64,000 bases of DNA, taken from positions 1-64,000 of the forward strand of contig JAKAWG010000016.1 of the NCBI GenBank assembly GCA_021817045.1. The letters run 5' to 3'. This document shows, in pieces, positions 7,508 through 18,231 of this stretch. The notes beneath the pieces are model-generated. The model saw nothing but the letters and a program-made list of their open reading frames with translations, did not search any database and was not told where the DNA came from. Position 1 is the first letter of the stretch, and every line of letters starts with the position of its first letter. The stretch comes from Acidobacteriota bacterium. Its GTDB lineage: Bacteria > Acidobacteriota > Terriglobia > UBA7540. Both the position numbers and the translations under genes were made by a program.

Positions 7508-8278
7508 CTACAGGCTTCCGCCTTTGGGCGGCGACCAATCCGTCAGCACATCCGGCCCGTTGCGGGTGACGGCCACCATGTGTTCAAAGTGGGACGAGTA
7601 ACCTCCGTCGGCTGTCACGGCCGTCCATCGATCTTCGAGGACGCGCACGCCCGGACCTCCAGTGTTAATCATAGGCTCAATCGCCAGCACCATGCCTTCT
7701 TTAAGGACCGGGCCATGTCCCGCCTTGCCGAAGTTTGGGACCTGGGGCTCTTCGTGCAGGTCGCGGCCAATACCATGCCCCACAAACTCGCGCACCACCG
7801 AATAGCCAGCCTGCTCGGCGTGGCGCTGAATGGCCGCCGAGATATCCCCCAGGCGGCGACCAAGCCGGACTTGCTCGATCCCCATCTGCAGCGACTCTTC
7901 GGTGACCCGCAGCAGCCGCTGGAGCGACGGAGAAATCGCACCTACGGGAACGGTGAGCGCCGAGTCGCCGTAAAATCCGTCCACGATGACACCTAAATCC
8001 AGGCTCACGATGTCACCCTCTTTCAACACCCGCCCGGAAGGGATGCCATGCACAATCTCTTCGTTCACCGAAGCGCACAGGCAGCGCGGATACCCGCGAT
8101 ACCCCTTGAAAGCCGGCTTCACACCCAACTGCCGAACGCGCTTTTCAACGTAAGTTTCCAGTTCAAGCGTGCTGCAACCGGGTTTCACTCTTCCGCTGAC
8201 TTCTTCCAGCAGTTCCCGGACCAGTTGGCCGCTGCGGCGCAACTTCTCAATTTCCGCCGCCGACTTGCAAATGATCAT
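7508..8278 (-). CDS. map: Type I methionine aminopeptidase
   Basis: 256 aa, the compact bacterial MetAP. The metal-binding residues are visible in VSLDLGVIVDGFYGDSALT (two Asp), the VGHGIGRDLHEEP segment (His) and MVLAIEPMI (Glu) near residue 200. It removes the N-terminal Met from nascent proteins in the cytosol. It overlaps adk by 4 bases (ATGA type), so it is translated from the spc transcript with secY and adk. Confidence 0.97.
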   Translation of the reverse strand: MIICKSAAEIEKLRRSGQLVRELLEEVSGRVKPGCSTLELETYVEKRVRQLGVKPAFKGYRGYPRCLCASVNEEIVHGIPSGRVLKEGDIVSLDLGVIVDGFYGDSALTVPVGAISPSLQRLLRVTEESLQMGIEQVRLGRRLGDISAAIQRHAEQAGYSVVREFVGHGIGRDLHEEPQVPNFGKAGHGPVLKEGMVLAIEPMINTGGPGVRVLEDRWTAVTADGGYSSHFEHMVAVTRNGPDVLTDWSPPKGGSL

Positions 8279-8976
8279 GACGCCTTCAGCACCCGGACGA
8301 TGGCTTCCCTCACCGTCTTCGGATCGGCGTTTCCATCCACCGCGCGCAGAGCGCCCATGTGCCGGTAGCGTTCGATCAGCGGCTTCGTCTGGCGCTCGTA
8401 TTCTCGCAGCCGCGTCCCAACAGCCTCCTCGGTATCGTCACCTCTTTGCACGAGCGAGCTTCCATCGAGATCGCAAACGCTGTCGCGACGAGGGGGATTG
8501 AAGTAAATATTATAAATGGCCCCGCACTTCGGGCACATTCGCCGCCCCGTCAACCGCTTCAGCACCGAGTCCCGGTCCACCCGAATATTCACCACCCGCA
8601 CGCTGCCGCGATGCGTACTTTTGAGTAGACCGTCCAGAAAGAGCGCCTGATGGACGCTGCGCGGGAAACCATCCAGAATGAATCCCCGCTCGCAATCCGG
8701 CTGGCTCAGCCTCTGCTCGACAATGGTACACACCAAGTCGTCGGGCACAAGGGCTCCTGACTCCATGATCGCCCGCACCCTCTTTCCCGTTACCGTTCCC
8801 CGCTCCACCGCGTCACGGAGCATCTCTCCCGTCGAGATGTGAGGAACGCACAGCCAGTTTGCAATTTCTCTCGCCTGGGTCCCTTTTCCGGCTCCAGGCG
8901 CGCCAAGCATCACAAGTAGAACCGGAAACTTCACTACGGCGCCGTCCGGCGACTCAGGAGGCCGCTCGTCGCCCAC
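8275..8976 (-). CDS. adk: Adenylate kinase
   Basis: Catalyses ATP + AMP = 2 ADP. The P-loop is GAPGAGKGTQA; STGEMLRDAVERGT is the AMP-binding segment, and DGFPRSVHQA the other conserved motif. The lid carries CPKCG and a later C-D-L-D, a zinc-stabilised lid. The encoded start at 8976 overlaps secY by 23 bases and adds about 20 residues before the P-loop strand; a GTG start nearer the P-loop (residues VKFPVLLVML) is possible. The secY-adk-map order is typical. Confidence 0.96.
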   Translation of the reverse strand: MGDERPPESPDGAVVKFPVLLVMLGAPGAGKGTQAREIANWLCVPHISTGEMLRDAVERGTVTGKRVRAIMESGALVPDDLVCTIVEQRLSQPDCERGFILDGFPRSVHQALFLDGLLKSTHRGSVRVVNIRVDRDSVLKRLTGRRMCPKCGAIYNIYFNPPRRDSVCDLDGSSLVQRGDDTEEAVGTRLREYERQTKPLIERYRHMGALRAVDGNADPKTVREAIVRVLKAS

Positions 8977-10360
8977 GGACTCGCCCCTTCTTCAGAAATC
9001 CCTCGTAATGCCGCATGATCAACTGCGCTTCAACCTGCTGCACCGTATCCATCGCCACGCCGACGACGATCAGGAGCGACGTCCCTCCGAAGTAAAAATG
9101 CACGTTCAACCCGTGCAAGAACCATCCTGGCATGTGCGAATCAAACCATGCTCCACCCAACCACACCGGCAAGTGATTCAATCGCACGCCGGCCAGCATG
9201 AACTCGGGAATTAACGCCACGAGAGCCAAGTATAATCCGGCAACCCACGTAATCTTGGTGAGGACGTCATCCATGTAGTCTGCCGTGCGCTTGCCGGGGC
9301 GAATTCCGGGAATGAATCCACCCTGCTTACGCACATTGTCCGCCACTTCGTCCGGGTTGTAGATGATGGAGAGATAGAAATGCGCGAAAAACATGATCAG
9401 CAGAGCGTAGGTGAGCGTATAGAGCGGCTCGCCCCATGCAAATAACGACAAAAATCCGCTGATGAATTTGCCGACTATTCCCCCCTTGATGAACAGGCCG
9501 ATCGTCTGAGGAAACGTCAGGAGAGAGACCGCAAAAATAATCGGCATCACGCCACCGCTGTTCACCTTGAGCGGCAGGTGCGTCGAGACGCCTCCCATCA
9601 CCCTCCGGCCGACGATGCGTTTGGCATACTGGATGGGAATTCGCCGCTCGCCGCGTTCGAAGAAGACGATAAACCCGACAATCGCCAGCATGAAGATCAG
9701 AAGCAGGGCCAGCGTGAAAGGGCTCCAGATGCGGGTCACGAAGACGTTACCGTACAGGTTCGCGATTGCGCCCGGCAAGCCAACGACAATGCCCGCAAAG
9801 ATAAGAAGAGACATCCCGTTGCCGATGCCTCGCGACGTAATCTGCTCGCCCAACCACATGATGAAAACTGCTCCGGAGGTGAGCGTAATCACCGTGGTCA
9901 AAATGAACCCAATGCCCGGGTTGTGGACCATCGGCACGCCCAGGCTGGTTTCGCGTTCCAGCGCGATGGCGATGCCGAGCGACTGAAACGCGCTCAAGCC
10001 GACCGTCATCCAGCGGGTGTAATCCGTGATTTTGCGGCGGCCCAACTCGCCTTCCTTCTGCAACTTTTCCAGGGTGGGCGAGACGACCGTGAGCAATTGA
10101 AGAATGATCTGTGCCGTGATATACGGCATGATCCCCAGAGCGAACACCGTCAGCCGGTTCAGGCTGCCGCCCGAAAACATCGAGAGCAGGCCAAACAATG
10201 AGTTGCTGTTCTCTCTGAAAAACTGCTGGATGATCGTGGAGTTGATGCCGGGTGTGGGCACAAAGGAACCCAACCGGTAAACCGCCATCAGCATTAAGGT
10301 GAACAGGATCCGCTTTCGGAGGTCCGGGATCTCGGTAATACTCTTGAGCGAGTCCATCAT
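8954..10360 (-). CDS. secY: Protein translocase subunit SecY
   Basis: A 468-aa inner-membrane channel with ten hydrophobic segments. It opens [20 protein letters not shown], followed by [13 protein letters not shown], and has [20 protein letters not shown] in the cytosolic loop before TM9, both SecY hallmarks. Forms the SecYEG channel with SecA. It overlaps rplO by 4 bases, which suggests translational coupling. Confidence 0.98.
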   Translation of the reverse strand: MMDSLKSITEIPDLRKRILFTLMLMAVYRLGSFVPTPGINSTIIQQFFRENSNSLFGLLSMFSGGSLNRLTVFALGIMPYITAQIILQLLTVVSPTLEKLQKEGELGRRKITDYTRWMTVGLSAFQSLGIAIALERETSLGVPMVHNPGIGFILTTVITLTSGAVFIMWLGEQITSRGIGNGMSLLIFAGIVVGLPGAIANLYGNVFVTRIWSPFTLALLLIFMLAIVGFIVFFERGERRIPIQYAKRIVGRRVMGGVSTHLPLKVNSGGVMPIIFAVSLLTFPQTIGLFIKGGIVGKFISGFLSLFAWGEPLYTLTYALLIMFFAHFYLSIIYNPDEVADNVRKQGGFIPGIRPGKRTADYMDDVLTKITWVAGLYLALVALIPEFMLAGVRLNHLPVWLGGAWFDSHMPGWFLHGLNVHFYFGGTSLLIVVGVAMDTVQQVEAQLIMRHYEGFLKKGRVRGRRAAS

Positions 10361-10809
10361 ACGGGAAGGACCTCAGCCGTGCCGCCGGCTCTTTTGATCT
10401 TCTCTAAAGCGGATTTCGAAAACAGGTGGGCCGAAACCTTGAGAGACGCCTTCAACTCCCCTTCCGCAAGCACTTTCAGTCCGTCGCCTAAATCCTTGAT
10501 GATTCCGCGTTCGAGCAGTGTGTCCGGTGTGACGTTTTCTCCCGGAGTGAACCCGGCGAGGTCGCCAAGATTCACGATCGCATAGCGCTTCTTGAAAATG
10601 TTGGTGAAGCCTCGCTTCGGCAGACGCCGTTGCAAAGGCATCTGACCACCTTCAAAACCAGGCCGCATGCTCGATCCGCTTCGGGAGCCCTGTCCCTTCG
10701 AACCTCGCGTCGCCGTCTTGCCGTGGCCGGAGCCCATCCCGCAGCCGATCCGCTTCCGGCGCTTATGCGCTCCGCGCGGGGGTTGAAGGGTGCCAATATG
10801 AATCGCCAT
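10357..10809 (-). CDS. rplO: 50S ribosomal protein L15
   Basis: 150 aa. The Gly/Arg-rich N-terminal extension ([20 protein letters not shown]) that threads into 23S rRNA is conserved, as is [18 protein letters not shown] globular part follows, ending [10 protein letters not shown]. Standard spc order, between rpmD and secY. Confidence 0.97.
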   Translation of the reverse strand: MAIHIGTLQPPRGAHKRRKRIGCGMGSGHGKTATRGSKGQGSRSGSSMRPGFEGGQMPLQRRLPKRGFTNIFKKRYAIVNLGDLAGFTPGENVTPDTLLERGIIKDLGDGLKVLAEGELKASLKVSAHLFSKSALEKIKRAGGTAEVLPV

Positions 10810-10826
10810 AAATTCCGAAACCGCCT

Positions 10827-11126
10827 TTACGCCTCGGTATCGTCAGCAGGAGCGCGATTCTCCGCTGCCTCGCCTTTTTCAACTTCAACAGCCCGAACCG
10901 TATATTCAGGGGTCGCCGTCCACGTCGGCTTGCGTGCCGAACTCACCACCTTCACCAGGTGCGGAATCCTGGAGACGAGGCCTCGCACGGCCGGCGTATC
11001 AGGCACTTCGACCGTCTGGTTTAGTCTGCGCAAGCCCAGGCTGCGCACCATCTGCTTCTGGCGGCGATCAAAGCCGATGGCACTCCTCACCCACCGCACG
11101 TGCAACACCTTGGAATGCTTCTTCAT
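10827..11126 (-). CDS. rpmD: 50S ribosomal protein L30 with a long C-terminal extension
   Basis: The L30 core is visible at residues 1-62 ([20 protein letters not shown] followed by [20 protein letters not shown]). The family is usually about 60 residues. Here 37 further residues follow and end in an acidic tail ([15 protein letters not shown]). Located between rpsE and rplO as usual. Confidence 0.93.
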   Translation of the reverse strand: MKKHSKVLHVRWVRSAIGFDRRQKQMVRSLGLRRLNQTVEVPDTPAVRGLVSRIPHLVKVVSSARKPTWTATPEYTVRAVEVEKGEAAENRAPADDTEA

Positions 11127-11137
11127 GAAAGCCTGTC

Positions 11138-11635
11138 CTACAATTCCTGGGGGACTTTACCTCGCGACGCAGCCACCTCTTCCGCATCACACAGCTTGAG
11201 CAGCGCATCCATCGTGGCTTTCACCACGTTATGCGGATTCGTAGTGCCCAAAGACTTCGTCAGAACATTTTGCACGCCAGCCGCCTGCACAACAGCACGC
11301 ACCGTGCCGCCGGCAATCACTCCCGTGCCCGCCGCCGCCGGCTTCAAAAGCACCCTGCCCGCCCCAAACTTACCGAGCACGGCATGGGGGATTGAGGTGG
11401 GAGTGATGTTGACCTTAACGACGGATTTCTTGGCCGCTTCAATTCCCTTGCGAATAGCCATCGGCACTTCGCGCGCTTTGCCAGAGCCGTAGCCCACGTG
11501 ACCACCTCCGTCGCCCACAACTACGAGCGCGGAGAAACTCAGGTTCTTTCCGCCCTTCACAACTTTCGTGACCCGGTTGATCGAAATCACCTGATCTTTC
11601 AGTTGCAATGTATTCGGATCGATTCGATTCGCCAA
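11138..11635 (-). CDS. rpsE: 30S ribosomal protein S5
   Basis: 165 aa from a TTG start at 11635, giving (M)[27 protein letters not shown] lies about 8 bases upstream, which fits better than the in-frame GTG 15 bases earlier that lies inside the ribosome binding site. The double-stranded-RNA-binding S5 domain is visible in [21 protein letters not shown]5 contributes to decoding fidelity and mRNA helicase activity. spc order is preserved. Confidence 0.95.
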   Translation of the reverse strand: MANRIDPNTLQLKDQVISINRVTKVVKGGKNLSFSALVVVGDGGGHVGYGSGKAREVPMAIRKGIEAAKKSVVKVNITPTSIPHAVLGKFGAGRVLLKPAAAGTGVIAGGTVRAVVQAAGVQNVLTKSLGTTNPHNVVKATMDALLKLCDAEEVAASRGKVPQEL

Positions 11636-11654
11636 ACACCATCCTCCCACTGAG

Positions 11655-12023
11655 TCAAAACTTCAGCCCGCCTTCGCGCGCGGCTTCCGCCAGAGCTTTC
11701 ACCCGCCCGTGATACTCATAACCGCCGCGGTCAAAAACAACCGTGTCGATACCCTTTGCCTTCGCTCTCGCCGCCACGGCCGCGCCCACAGCCTTAGCTG
11801 CCGCTACGTTCCCGCCCTCTCTCACACTCTGCTTCACTTCCCGGTCCAGCGTCGACGCCGAAACCAGCGTCTTTCCCGACACGTCATCGACAACTTGCAC
11901 GTAGATATGGTTTAAGGATCGGTACACGTTAAGGCGCAGCCGCCCTTCACGGCGTCCGACTTTCTTCCGAATCCGCGCGTGGATGCGCCGGCGGACAGCG
12001 TCTTTCGAAAGCAATTTTAGCAT
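11655..12023 (-). CDS. rplR: 50S ribosomal protein L18
   Basis: 122 aa, with the basic N-terminus [20 protein letters not shown], the [17 protein letters not shown] segment and a C-terminal [20 protein letters not shown], all L18 signatures. It binds 5S rRNA with L5. Normal length and position. Confidence 0.97.
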   Translation of the reverse strand: MLKLLSKDAVRRRIHARIRKKVGRREGRLRLNVYRSLNHIYVQVVDDVSGKTLVSASTLDREVKQSVREGGNVAAAKAVGAAVAARAKAKGIDTVVFDRGGYEYHGRVKALAEAAREGGLKF

Positions 12024-12049
12024 CGTCGCTTAGCCCCTTCTACTCAGCC

Positions 12050-12598
12050 TTACTGCTTCCCGGTCGCGGCTCCTGCCGCCTTGCCCGCCTTCTTCTTCAG
12101 CCGTTCGCCGGTGTAACGGATACCCTTGTTTTTATACGGATCCGGCGGCCTTAACCCACGCAGGTTTGCGGCGACTTGTCCCACTTTTTGACGGTCCGCG
12201 CCGCGCACGATAAGGTGCGTCTGCTTTTCAACAGCCACCGAAACTCCCGCCGGAATGAGAAACTCCGCGGGATGCGAGTAGCCGAGATTCAGCACCACCT
12301 TGTCCCCTTTCACTTCCGCGCGGTAACCAATACCCACGATGTCCAGATGCTTCTCAAAGCCTTGCGTCACTCCGCGCACGGCGTTCGCCACCAAGCTTCG
12401 GATGAGTCCATGGATCGCGGCATCACCGTTCTCTTCCCGGCGCGTGAAAAGCCGGCCGTCTTCCTTTTCCAGGCGGATACCTCGCGGGAGGAAAACTTGC
12501 AACGTTCCCTTCGGTCCCATTACGGACACCGCCTCGCCTTCCACGCGAATCGTAGCTTCCGCCGGTACAACGATCACCTTATTGCCTATCCGCGACAT
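12050..12598 (-). CDS. rplF: 50S ribosomal protein L6
   Basis: 182 aa starting [20 protein letters not shown] with GGAG six bases upstream; a longer in-frame start at 12664 overlaps rpsH and is rejected. Two L6 repeats are present, the second ending with [21 protein letters not shown]6 lies near the sarcin-ricin loop. Ala/Lys-rich tail. Confidence 0.97.
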   Translation of the reverse strand: MSRIGNKVIVVPAEATIRVEGEAVSVMGPKGTLQVFLPRGIRLEKEDGRLFTRREENGDAAIHGLIRSLVANAVRGVTQGFEKHLDIVGIGYRAEVKGDKVVLNLGYSHPAEFLIPAGVSVAVEKQTHLIVRGADRQKVGQVAANLRGLRPPDPYKNKGIRYTGERLKKKAGKAAGAATGKQ

Positions 12599-12635
12599 AG
12601 CTCCACAACTCTCCGTGATACCGTCTCTTAAGAAT

Positions 12636-13037
12636 CTAAGAAACGTTGCACAAGACTTCCCCACCTAGCCGGGACTGCCGGGCCCTCTTACCGGTCATCA
12701 AGCCCTTGGACGTGGTCAGAATGGTAACGCCCATGCCACCCTGAATCCGCGGAATCCTATCCTTGCCGACGTAAACACGCCGCCCCGGCCTTGAAATTCG
12801 CTCCAGGCTCGAAATCACGCTCCTGCCATCGGCGCCGTAACGCAAGTTGATTCGCAAGACCTTCTTCTTGCCCTCGTCGCTGATCTTATAGCTGCCGATA
12901 TAACCTTCCTCCTTCAAGATGGCGGCGACTCCCACTTTCAGCTTGGAAGAGGGCATGTCTACCCGCGAGTAACGCGCACGCATGGCGTTGCGAATTCGCG
13001 TCAGCATGTCGGCGATGGGATCCGTAACCGTGGCCAT
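12636..13037 (-). CDS. rpsH: 30S ribosomal protein S8
   Basis: 133 aa starting [20 protein letters not shown] with AGAGGAA upstream. The C-terminal [20 protein letters not shown] is the conserved S8 RNA-binding end. In E. coli, S8 is the autoregulator of the spc operon. The start was chosen at 13037 by homology; an extra ten residues from 13067 would overlap rpsN. Confidence 0.97.
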   Translation of the reverse strand: MATVTDPIADMLTRIRNAMRARYSRVDMPSSKLKVGVAAILKEEGYIGSYKISDEGKKKVLRINLRYGADGRSVISSLERISRPGRRVYVGKDRIPRIQGGMGVTILTTSKGLMTGKRARQSRLGGEVLCNVS

Positions 13038-13047
13038 TAATTCCTCT

Positions 13048-13233
13048 TTACCAGCTCGATTTGGCAACTCCGGGAATATCTCCGCGAAGCGCCAGTTGAC
13101 GGAAGCACAAGCGGCACATTTCGAACCTGCGCAGGAACCCGCGCGGCCGCCCGCAGATGCGGCACCGGTTACGGTGACGAATCTTGAACTTAGGCTTCTT
13201 TGCCAGCTTTGCCATCTGAGAAGTTCGTGCCAC
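13048..13233 (-). CDS. rpsN: 30S ribosomal protein S14, zinc type
   Basis: 61 aa, the short zinc-ribbon form of S14. CRIC and CRLC flank a basic [12 protein letters not shown] stretch, and the protein ends [15 protein letters not shown], a conserved C-terminus. Same order as usual, between rplE and rpsH. Confidence 0.97.
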   Translation of the reverse strand: MARTSQMAKLAKKPKFKIRHRNRCRICGRPRGFLRRFEMCRLCFRQLALRGDIPGVAKSSW

Positions 13234-13236
13234 AGC

Positions 13237-13839
13237 CTATCCTCCCGTCTGCGCTGCCGCTTGCGTCTCGGAAGTCCGCCGGCGCGTTTCCTGCCGGAAG
13301 GGCAGCCCGAGGTGCCGCAAAAGCGACGCCCCCTCTGCGTCGGACCGGGCGTCCGTCACGATTGAGATGTTCATTCCCTTGATTTTTTCAACCTTCGCAT
13401 AGTCAATCTCAGGAAAGACCAATTGGTCCCGCAGGCCGAGCGTGTAATTCCCTCGCCCGTCGAAGGCCCGCGTCGAAAGCCCGCGAAAGTCGCGAACGCG
13501 CGGAAGAACCACATTCACCAGCCGATCGAAAAATTCGTACATTCGGTCGCCTCGCAGCGTTACCATCGCTCCGATCGGCATGTTCTTGCGCAGCTTAAAG
13601 TTGGCGATCGACTGGCTTGCCCGCGTAATGACGGGTTTCTGCCCGGTAATGAGCGAGAGTTCCCGGGTCGCCGAATCCAGCAGCTTGGCATTCTGAATCG
13701 CTTCGCCCAGCCCCATATTGACGACAATCTTTCTTAGGCGCGGAACTGCCGCCAATGACTTGTAGCGGAATTCGTCCATCAGCGCGGGCGTGACCTCTGC
13801 CCGGTATCGTTCCTTCAAACGTGGACTCATTGTTGGCAA
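13237..13839 (-). CDS. rplE: 50S ribosomal protein L5
   Basis: 200 aa. [20 protein letters not shown] and [20 protein letters not shown] are L5 signatures, and a late [20 protein letters not shown] completes the fold. L5 binds 5S rRNA and contacts the P-site tRNA. The C-terminus is extended by a short Arg/Thr/Ala tail. A start three codons later (13830) is equally plausible. Confidence 0.96.
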   Translation of the reverse strand: MPTMSPRLKERYRAEVTPALMDEFRYKSLAAVPRLRKIVVNMGLGEAIQNAKLLDSATRELSLITGQKPVITRASQSIANFKLRKNMPIGAMVTLRGDRMYEFFDRLVNVVLPRVRDFRGLSTRAFDGRGNYTLGLRDQLVFPEIDYAKVEKIKGMNISIVTDARSDAEGASLLRHLGLPFRQETRRRTSETQAAAQTGG

Positions 13840-13879
13840 TCAACACCTCGAAACGTCAACGCCTTGTGGCTCTCACCCA

Positions 13880-14206
13880 TCATCGGTCCAGCACCTGGCC
13901 GCATTTCGTGCAGACTCGGACCTTCGTTCCTTCGGCCTTTTCCCGGTGCTGAATCCGCGTCGGACCGCAATCACCGCAGACCAGCGCAACGTTCGAGACG
14001 TGAATTGGGCCTTCCTTTTCCAGAACGCCACCCCGAATTTGCTTGGCCGGATTTGGCCGTGTGTGGCGCTTGATCATGTTGACGTGCTCGACAAACAGCA
14101 CGTTTCGGCGCGGACTCACGTCAAGCACCCGCCCTTCTTTTCCCTTGTCGCGCCCAGCCATAACTCGAACCGTGTCATTCTTGCGAATATCGAGCCCGCG
14201 GCCCAT
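13880..14206 (-). CDS. rplX: 50S ribosomal protein L24
   Basis: 108 aa with the KOW motif in KNDTVRVMAGRDKGKEGRVL and the conserved EGPIHVSNVALVCGDCG region. The C-terminal part has two CxxC pairs (CGDC, CTKC). L24 initiates 50S assembly. The gene overlaps rplN by one base. Confidence 0.96.
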   Translation of the reverse strand: MGRGLDIRKNDTVRVMAGRDKGKEGRVLDVSPRRNVLFVEHVNMIKRHTRPNPAKQIRGGVLEKEGPIHVSNVALVCGDCGPTRIQHREKAEGTKVRVCTKCGQVLDR

Positions 14207-14574
14207 CAGAGCACCTCCGGGGCCAGCGAAACGATCTTCAAGAACTTCTTGTCACGAAGCTCGCGGGCGACCGGACCAAAAACGCGCGTGCCTACCGGCT
14301 CGCCCGTCTCGTTGATGAGCACGGCCGCGTTTTCATCAAACCGGATATAGCTGCCGTCCCGGCGCCGCTGCTCCTTTCTCATCCGCACAATGACCGCCCT
14401 GACGACCTTCCCTTTGGCGATGGGGCTATCCGGCGCCGCTTCCTTTACCGCAGCCGTTACAACATCCCCGAGCCCAGCTTGAAGACCGACGTCACCGCCC
14501 ACCGGCAGAATGCAGGAAAGCTTCCGCGCTCCGGAGTTGTCCGCCACCCGGAGGATGGTCCTCATCCCGATCAT
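14206..14574 (-). CDS. rplN: 50S ribosomal protein L14
   Basis: 122 aa, the exact family length, starting [20 protein letters not shown] and containing [20 protein letters not shown] and [21 protein letters not shown]14 hallmarks. L14 forms intersubunit bridge B8. Overlaps rpsQ by 4 bases. Confidence 0.98.
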   Translation of the reverse strand: MIGMRTILRVADNSGARKLSCILPVGGDVGLQAGLGDVVTAAVKEAAPDSPIAKGKVVRAVIVRMRKEQRRRDGSYIRFDENAAVLINETGEPVGTRVFGPVARELRDKKFLKIVSLAPEVL

Positions 14575-14849
14575 TGGCCGCCCTCCTGTTTCGAGGCCAC
14601 AGGATTAGCGCGCGCGATAACCGACGCCACTCGCCACCGCTTTCGTGCGCTCAGCGGCCGGGTCTCCTGAATTCGGACCCAGTCCCCCACCTGGCATTGG
14701 CCGCTCTCGTCATGGACGAGAAACTTCCGTGACCGCCGCACCACCCTTTTATACAGCGGATGAATAATCTGCCGGTCAACCATTACCACCACGGTCTTCT
14801 GCATCTTGTTGCTCGTGACCATGCCGATCTTTACTTGCCGTCTCTTCAT
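14571..14849 (-). CDS. rpsQ: 30S ribosomal protein S17
   Basis: 92 aa, OB-fold. [20 protein letters not shown], then [14 protein letters not shown] and [14 protein letters not shown], are characteristic. S17 stabilises the 5' domain of 16S rRNA. Located between rpmC and rplN. Confidence 0.97.
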   Translation of the reverse strand: MKRRQVKIGMVTSNKMQKTVVVMVDRQIIHPLYKRVVRRSRKFLVHDESGQCQVGDWVRIQETRPLSARKRWRVASVIARANPVASKQEGGQ

Positions 14850-14892
14850 AAACGTCTTGCTCTCGTTCCCAACGCTGACAATCTTCCCGCCC

Positions 14893-15102
14893 TCAATTCT
14901 GCTGTGCCGCGCTTTCGAGCTCCTTTTCGCGCTGCAGCGTCTTCACGCGGGCGATGTCTTTGCGGAGGACGCGAATTTTCGCCAACGTTTCGGTCTGCCC
15001 GTTGCGCAACTGAAACCTCAATCTGAAGAGCTGCTCGGAAAACTCCCGCTCTTTCACTTGCAGTTCCTGCGTCGTCCATTCCCGCATTTTTTCGGCTTTC
15101 AT
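14893..15102 (-). CDS. rpmC: 50S ribosomal protein L29
   Basis: 69 aa, two long helices: [20 protein letters not shown], then [13 protein letters not shown] and [12 protein letters not shown], matching L29. It sits at the tunnel exit next to L23. Normal S10-cluster position after rplP. Confidence 0.95.
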   Translation of the reverse strand: MKAEKMREWTTQELQVKEREFSEQLFRLRFQLRNGQTETLAKIRVLRKDIARVKTLQREKELESAAQQN

Positions 15103-15126
15103 GACTCTCGTTCCCTGAACGGTTCG

Positions 15127-15540
15127 CTACGCCGCAGACCGCCTGACGAACTGCGTGGCCACCGCCAGCTTATGACTGGCCAGACGAAGCGCTTCGCGAG
15201 CGTCCACTTCGCTCACGCCTTCCATTTCGTAAATGATCCGTCCTGGCTTGACCACCGCTACCCAAAACTCCGGCGCTCCCTTTCCTTTACCCATGCGGGT
15301 TTCGGCCGGCTTTTTGGTCACAGGCTTATCGGGGAAAATACGGATCCACAACTTGCCGCCCCGCTTGATGAAGCGCATAATCGCCACGCGTCCCGCCTCG
15401 ATTTGACGCGCGGTCACCCATCCGGGCTCCAACACCTTGAGGCCGTAATCTCCGAACGAAAGCCTGGACCCTCGCCACGCTTTGCCACGCCGGCGCCCCC
15501 GCTGTTGTTTGCGGAACCTAACTTTTGAGGGCATTAACAT
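15127..15540 (-). CDS. rplP: 50S ribosomal protein L16
   Basis: 137 aa. [20 protein letters not shown] and GYGLK-like [20 protein letters not shown], then the [20 protein letters not shown] loop that lies near the peptidyl-transferase centre, identify L16. A Met two codons downstream (15534) is an alternative start. Confidence 0.97.
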   Translation of the reverse strand: MLMPSKVRFRKQQRGRRRGKAWRGSRLSFGDYGLKVLEPGWVTARQIEAGRVAIMRFIKRGGKLWIRIFPDKPVTKKPAETRMGKGKGAPEFWVAVVKPGRIIYEMEGVSEVDAREALRLASHKLAVATQFVRRSAA

Positions 15541-15562
15541 CGCAACACAAAACCGTTCCTCT

Positions 15563-16261
15563 CTAGAGCGCCGGGACGGCAGGCAGGACTTCCGCTTGAG
15601 CCCGTTCCTGCACCTTCTCAGGCCGCCGTTTCTGCTCGAGAATCTCGCCGTTGTAAATCCAGCACTTCACTCCGATGACGCCGTAAGTTGTCTTCGCTTC
15701 CGCCATTCCAAAGTCGATGTCAGCCCGCAGCGTATGCAGAGGAAGGCGGCCCTGCAGGTACCACTCGGATCGCGCGATCTCGGCGCCGTTCAATCTTCCG
15801 CCGCACCTCACCTTGATGCCCTTGCATCCGAAGCGAAGCGCCGAATCGACCGCCTTACGCATCGCCCGGCGAAATGCAACGCGCTTCTCAAGCTGCAGGG
15901 CGATGGATTCGGCCACAAGCTGCGCGTTCAGTTCCGGCCGGCGCACCTCCTGAATACTAATCGGCAACACCTCGCGTCCCGTACGTTTCTGAATCTCCTG
16001 GCGCAACCGGTCGATTTCCGCTCCTTTTCGGCCGATGATGATGCCTGGTCGCGCGGTATGAATGGTAATCTTCAGTTTATTGCCCGGACGCTCGATCTCG
16101 ACCGCAGCCACGCCCGCGCTGTATAGCTCCGCCTTGAGCCGCTTCTTCAAAGCTAAATCTTCGTGCAGAAGATCCGGATAACTTTTCTTTGCAAACCAGC
16201 GGGACCGCCACGTCTTGTTGTACCCAAGCCGGAATCCGTACGGATGAACTTTCTGACCCAC
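15563..16261 (-). CDS. rpsC: 30S ribosomal protein S3
   Basis: 232 aa from a GTG at 16261, giving (M)[20 protein letters not shown], preceded by AAGGAGGT at five bases. The KH domain is recognisable at [20 protein letters not shown], and the C-terminal S3 domain follows ([20 protein letters not shown]). The in-frame TTG two codons upstream lies too close to the ribosome binding site. Confidence 0.97.
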   Translation of the reverse strand: MGQKVHPYGFRLGYNKTWRSRWFAKKSYPDLLHEDLALKKRLKAELYSAGVAAVEIERPGNKLKITIHTARPGIIIGRKGAEIDRLRQEIQKRTGREVLPISIQEVRRPELNAQLVAESIALQLEKRVAFRRAMRKAVDSALRFGCKGIKVRCGGRLNGAEIARSEWYLQGRLPLHTLRADIDFGMAEAKTTYGVIGVKCWIYNGEILEQKRRPEKVQERAQAEVLPAVPAL

Positions 16262-16312
16262 GCACAACCTCCTTGACCGGTTGGAACTGCCTTGACCATC
16301 ACCGGTCAGGCC

Positions 16313-16663
16313 CTATCGCAATTCGCTCTCTGGTGCTTCCACAACCACCGTGATGTGGCTCATTCGCCGCTGGTACCGGTACGCCCGCCCCATCGGAGCC
16401 GGCCGAATACGCTTCATGCGCGGCGCATCGCTCACGTATGCCTTGGACACAATCAGCGCATCAACGTCCACATGTTCCGACTTCTGTTCAGCATTGGCAA
16501 TTGCGGACTGCAGTGCCTTTATCACTTCGTGCGTCACGCGTTTCTTGGTGACGCCGAGGATGCTCATGGCATCGCCGGCCCGACGTCCGCGGATGAGGTC
16601 CACCACAAGCCGAGCCTTCTGCGGCGAAACTCTTAGATATTTGATCGTCGCTCGTGCTTCCAT
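16313..16663 (-). CDS. rplV: 50S ribosomal protein L22
   Basis: 116 aa. YLRVSPQKARLVVDLIRGRR at the N-terminus and the C-terminal hairpin (RPAPMGRAYRYQRRMSHITV) that lines the exit tunnel are diagnostic. Between rpsS and rpsC. Confidence 0.97.
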   Translation of the reverse strand: MEARATIKYLRVSPQKARLVVDLIRGRRAGDAMSILGVTKKRVTHEVIKALQSAIANAEQKSEHVDVDALIVSKAYVSDAPRMKRIRPAPMGRAYRYQRRMSHITVVVEAPESELR

Positions 16664-16693
16664 TGAGGATCCTGTTTGCAGGCAACCGGACGC

Positions 16694-17017
16694 TTAGCCT
16701 GCTGGGCTGGCTGCCGGTGCCGGCTTCGGCGCCGCTGCGGCAGCCCGTTCGGCGGCCACCTTCACGCTGTGTCCCTTAAATGTCCGTGTCGGGGCAAATT
16801 CGCCAAGTTTGTGTCCTACCATGTTTTCTGTTATATAAACTGGAATAAATTTCTTCCCGTTGTGCACGGCAATCGTGTGGCCAACCATCTCAGGGAAGAT
16901 AGTTGAGCGCCTCGACCACGTTTTTACGACTTTCTTCTCAAACCGCCGGTTAAGCAGTTCGATCTTCTTCATCAGGTGATCGTCAACGAACGGTCCTTTT
17001 TTTAACGACCTTCCCAA
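16694..17017 (-). CDS. rpsS: 30S ribosomal protein S19
   Basis: 107 aa starting [20 protein letters not shown], with [20 protein letters not shown] and a [10 protein letters not shown] motif. The family core is about 90 residues. An Ala/Pro-rich tail of about 15 residues is added. S19 lies in the 30S head with S13. Confidence 0.97.
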   Translation of the reverse strand: MGRSLKKGPFVDDHLMKKIELLNRRFEKKVVKTWSRRSTIFPEMVGHTIAVHNGKKFIPVYITENMVGHKLGEFAPTRTFKGHSVKVAAERAAAAAPKPAPAASPAG

Positions 17018-17028
17018 ATCGTCCTCCC

Positions 17029-17856
17029 TTACTTCCTCTCGCGCCGTTTGACAATGAATCGGTCAGTGAGCTTATTGTTGCGGGTTTTGTAACCGCGAGT
17101 GGGTTGGCCCCACGGTGTGACCGGATGTCGGCCGCCCGACGTCTTTCCCTCTCCGCCGCCGTGGGGATGATCGACCGGATTCTTGGCTACCCCGCGCACC
17201 GTCGGCCGCCTCCCGAGCCACCTCGTGCGCCCTGCTTTTCCGTACGTCACGTTCTCATGGTCAAGATTTCCTACTTGTCCGATGGATGCCATGCATTCCA
17301 GATGAACCATGCGAACTTCGCCTGACGGCAGACGGATCTGAGCGTAGTCCCCTTCTTTCGACAACAACTGGGCTGACCCACCGGCACTGCGAACCAGTTG
17401 TCCGCCCTTTCCTCGGCGCAACTCAATGTTGTGGATTACGGTTCCGGCCGGAATACTCTTCAGCGGCAGAGCGTTTCCCACCACAATATCAGCGTCAGGC
17501 CCGGACACCACCTTGTCTCCGACCTTCAAGCCTGACGGACAAAGAATGTAGCGTTTTTCTCCGTCGGCATAGTGAAGGAGGGATATAAACGCCGACCGAT
17601 TTGGATCATATTCCACCGTTGCCACCCGCGCAACAATGCCCGCTTTGTCACGCTTGAAATCAATGATCCGGTAATGGCGCTTATTTCCGCCCCCGCGACG
17701 CCATATCGTGAGCCGACCCTCGCTGTTCCGTCCCGAAATCCGGTTTTTGGGTTCGAGCAGCGGCTTGTACGGCGTGGACGCACTCAGCTCTTCAAAGGTC
17801 AAACCGGTCTGAAAACGTCTCGTTTCCGTGTACGGCTTGTACGTTTTTACGCTCAT
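17029..17856 (-). CDS. rplB: 50S ribosomal protein L2
   Basis: 275 aa, the normal length. It begins [20 protein letters not shown] and carries the peptidyl-transferase-proximal segment [20 protein letters not shown] with the conserved His. L2 is needed for subunit association and peptidyl transfer. Between rplW and rpsS, S10 cluster. Confidence 0.98.
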   Translation of the reverse strand: MSVKTYKPYTETRRFQTGLTFEELSASTPYKPLLEPKNRISGRNSEGRLTIWRRGGGNKRHYRIIDFKRDKAGIVARVATVEYDPNRSAFISLLHYADGEKRYILCPSGLKVGDKVVSGPDADIVVGNALPLKSIPAGTVIHNIELRRGKGGQLVRSAGGSAQLLSKEGDYAQIRLPSGEVRMVHLECMASIGQVGNLDHENVTYGKAGRTRWLGRRPTVRGVAKNPVDHPHGGGEGKTSGGRHPVTPWGQPTRGYKTRNNKLTDRFIVKRRERK

Positions 17857-17934
17857 GCTCTTCGGCTCCAGCCGTTTCTCCTAATCGACCGTCGCCCGGC
17901 GAGCGAGGATCAATGACGGCCGTCTGTCATCCAC

Positions 17935-18231
17935 CTACGGATTTTCTCCGTATTCAGGTGCTTTTTCGCCCGGTTTCAGCTTGACGTAGGCCTTCTTCCA
18001 ATCCACACGGTATCCCGACGTGCGGCCTCGCCGCCTCATTTTGCCCTGAAAATTTGACGTACGCACCGACTCCACCTTCACCTTAAAGGCATTCTGCACA
18101 GCCGCCTTGACCTCCGCTTTGTTGGCTCTCGGATCTACCTCAAAAACCAGCGTACGCGCCCGCTCTTTCACCAGCAGCCCCTTTTCGGTGATGATTGCTT
18201 TGCGGAGAATTTGATAGGGGCTTTTGTTCAC
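17935..18231 (-). CDS. rplW: 50S ribosomal protein L23
   Basis: 98 aa. YQILRKAIITEKGLLVKERA, then LVFEVDPRANKAEVKAAVQN, fit L23, the docking site for trigger factor and SRP at the tunnel exit. Overlaps rplD by 4 bases. Confidence 0.96.
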   Translation of the reverse strand: MNKSPYQILRKAIITEKGLLVKERARTLVFEVDPRANKAEVKAAVQNAFKVKVESVRTSNFQGKMRRRGRTSGYRVDWKKAYVKLKPGEKAPEYGENP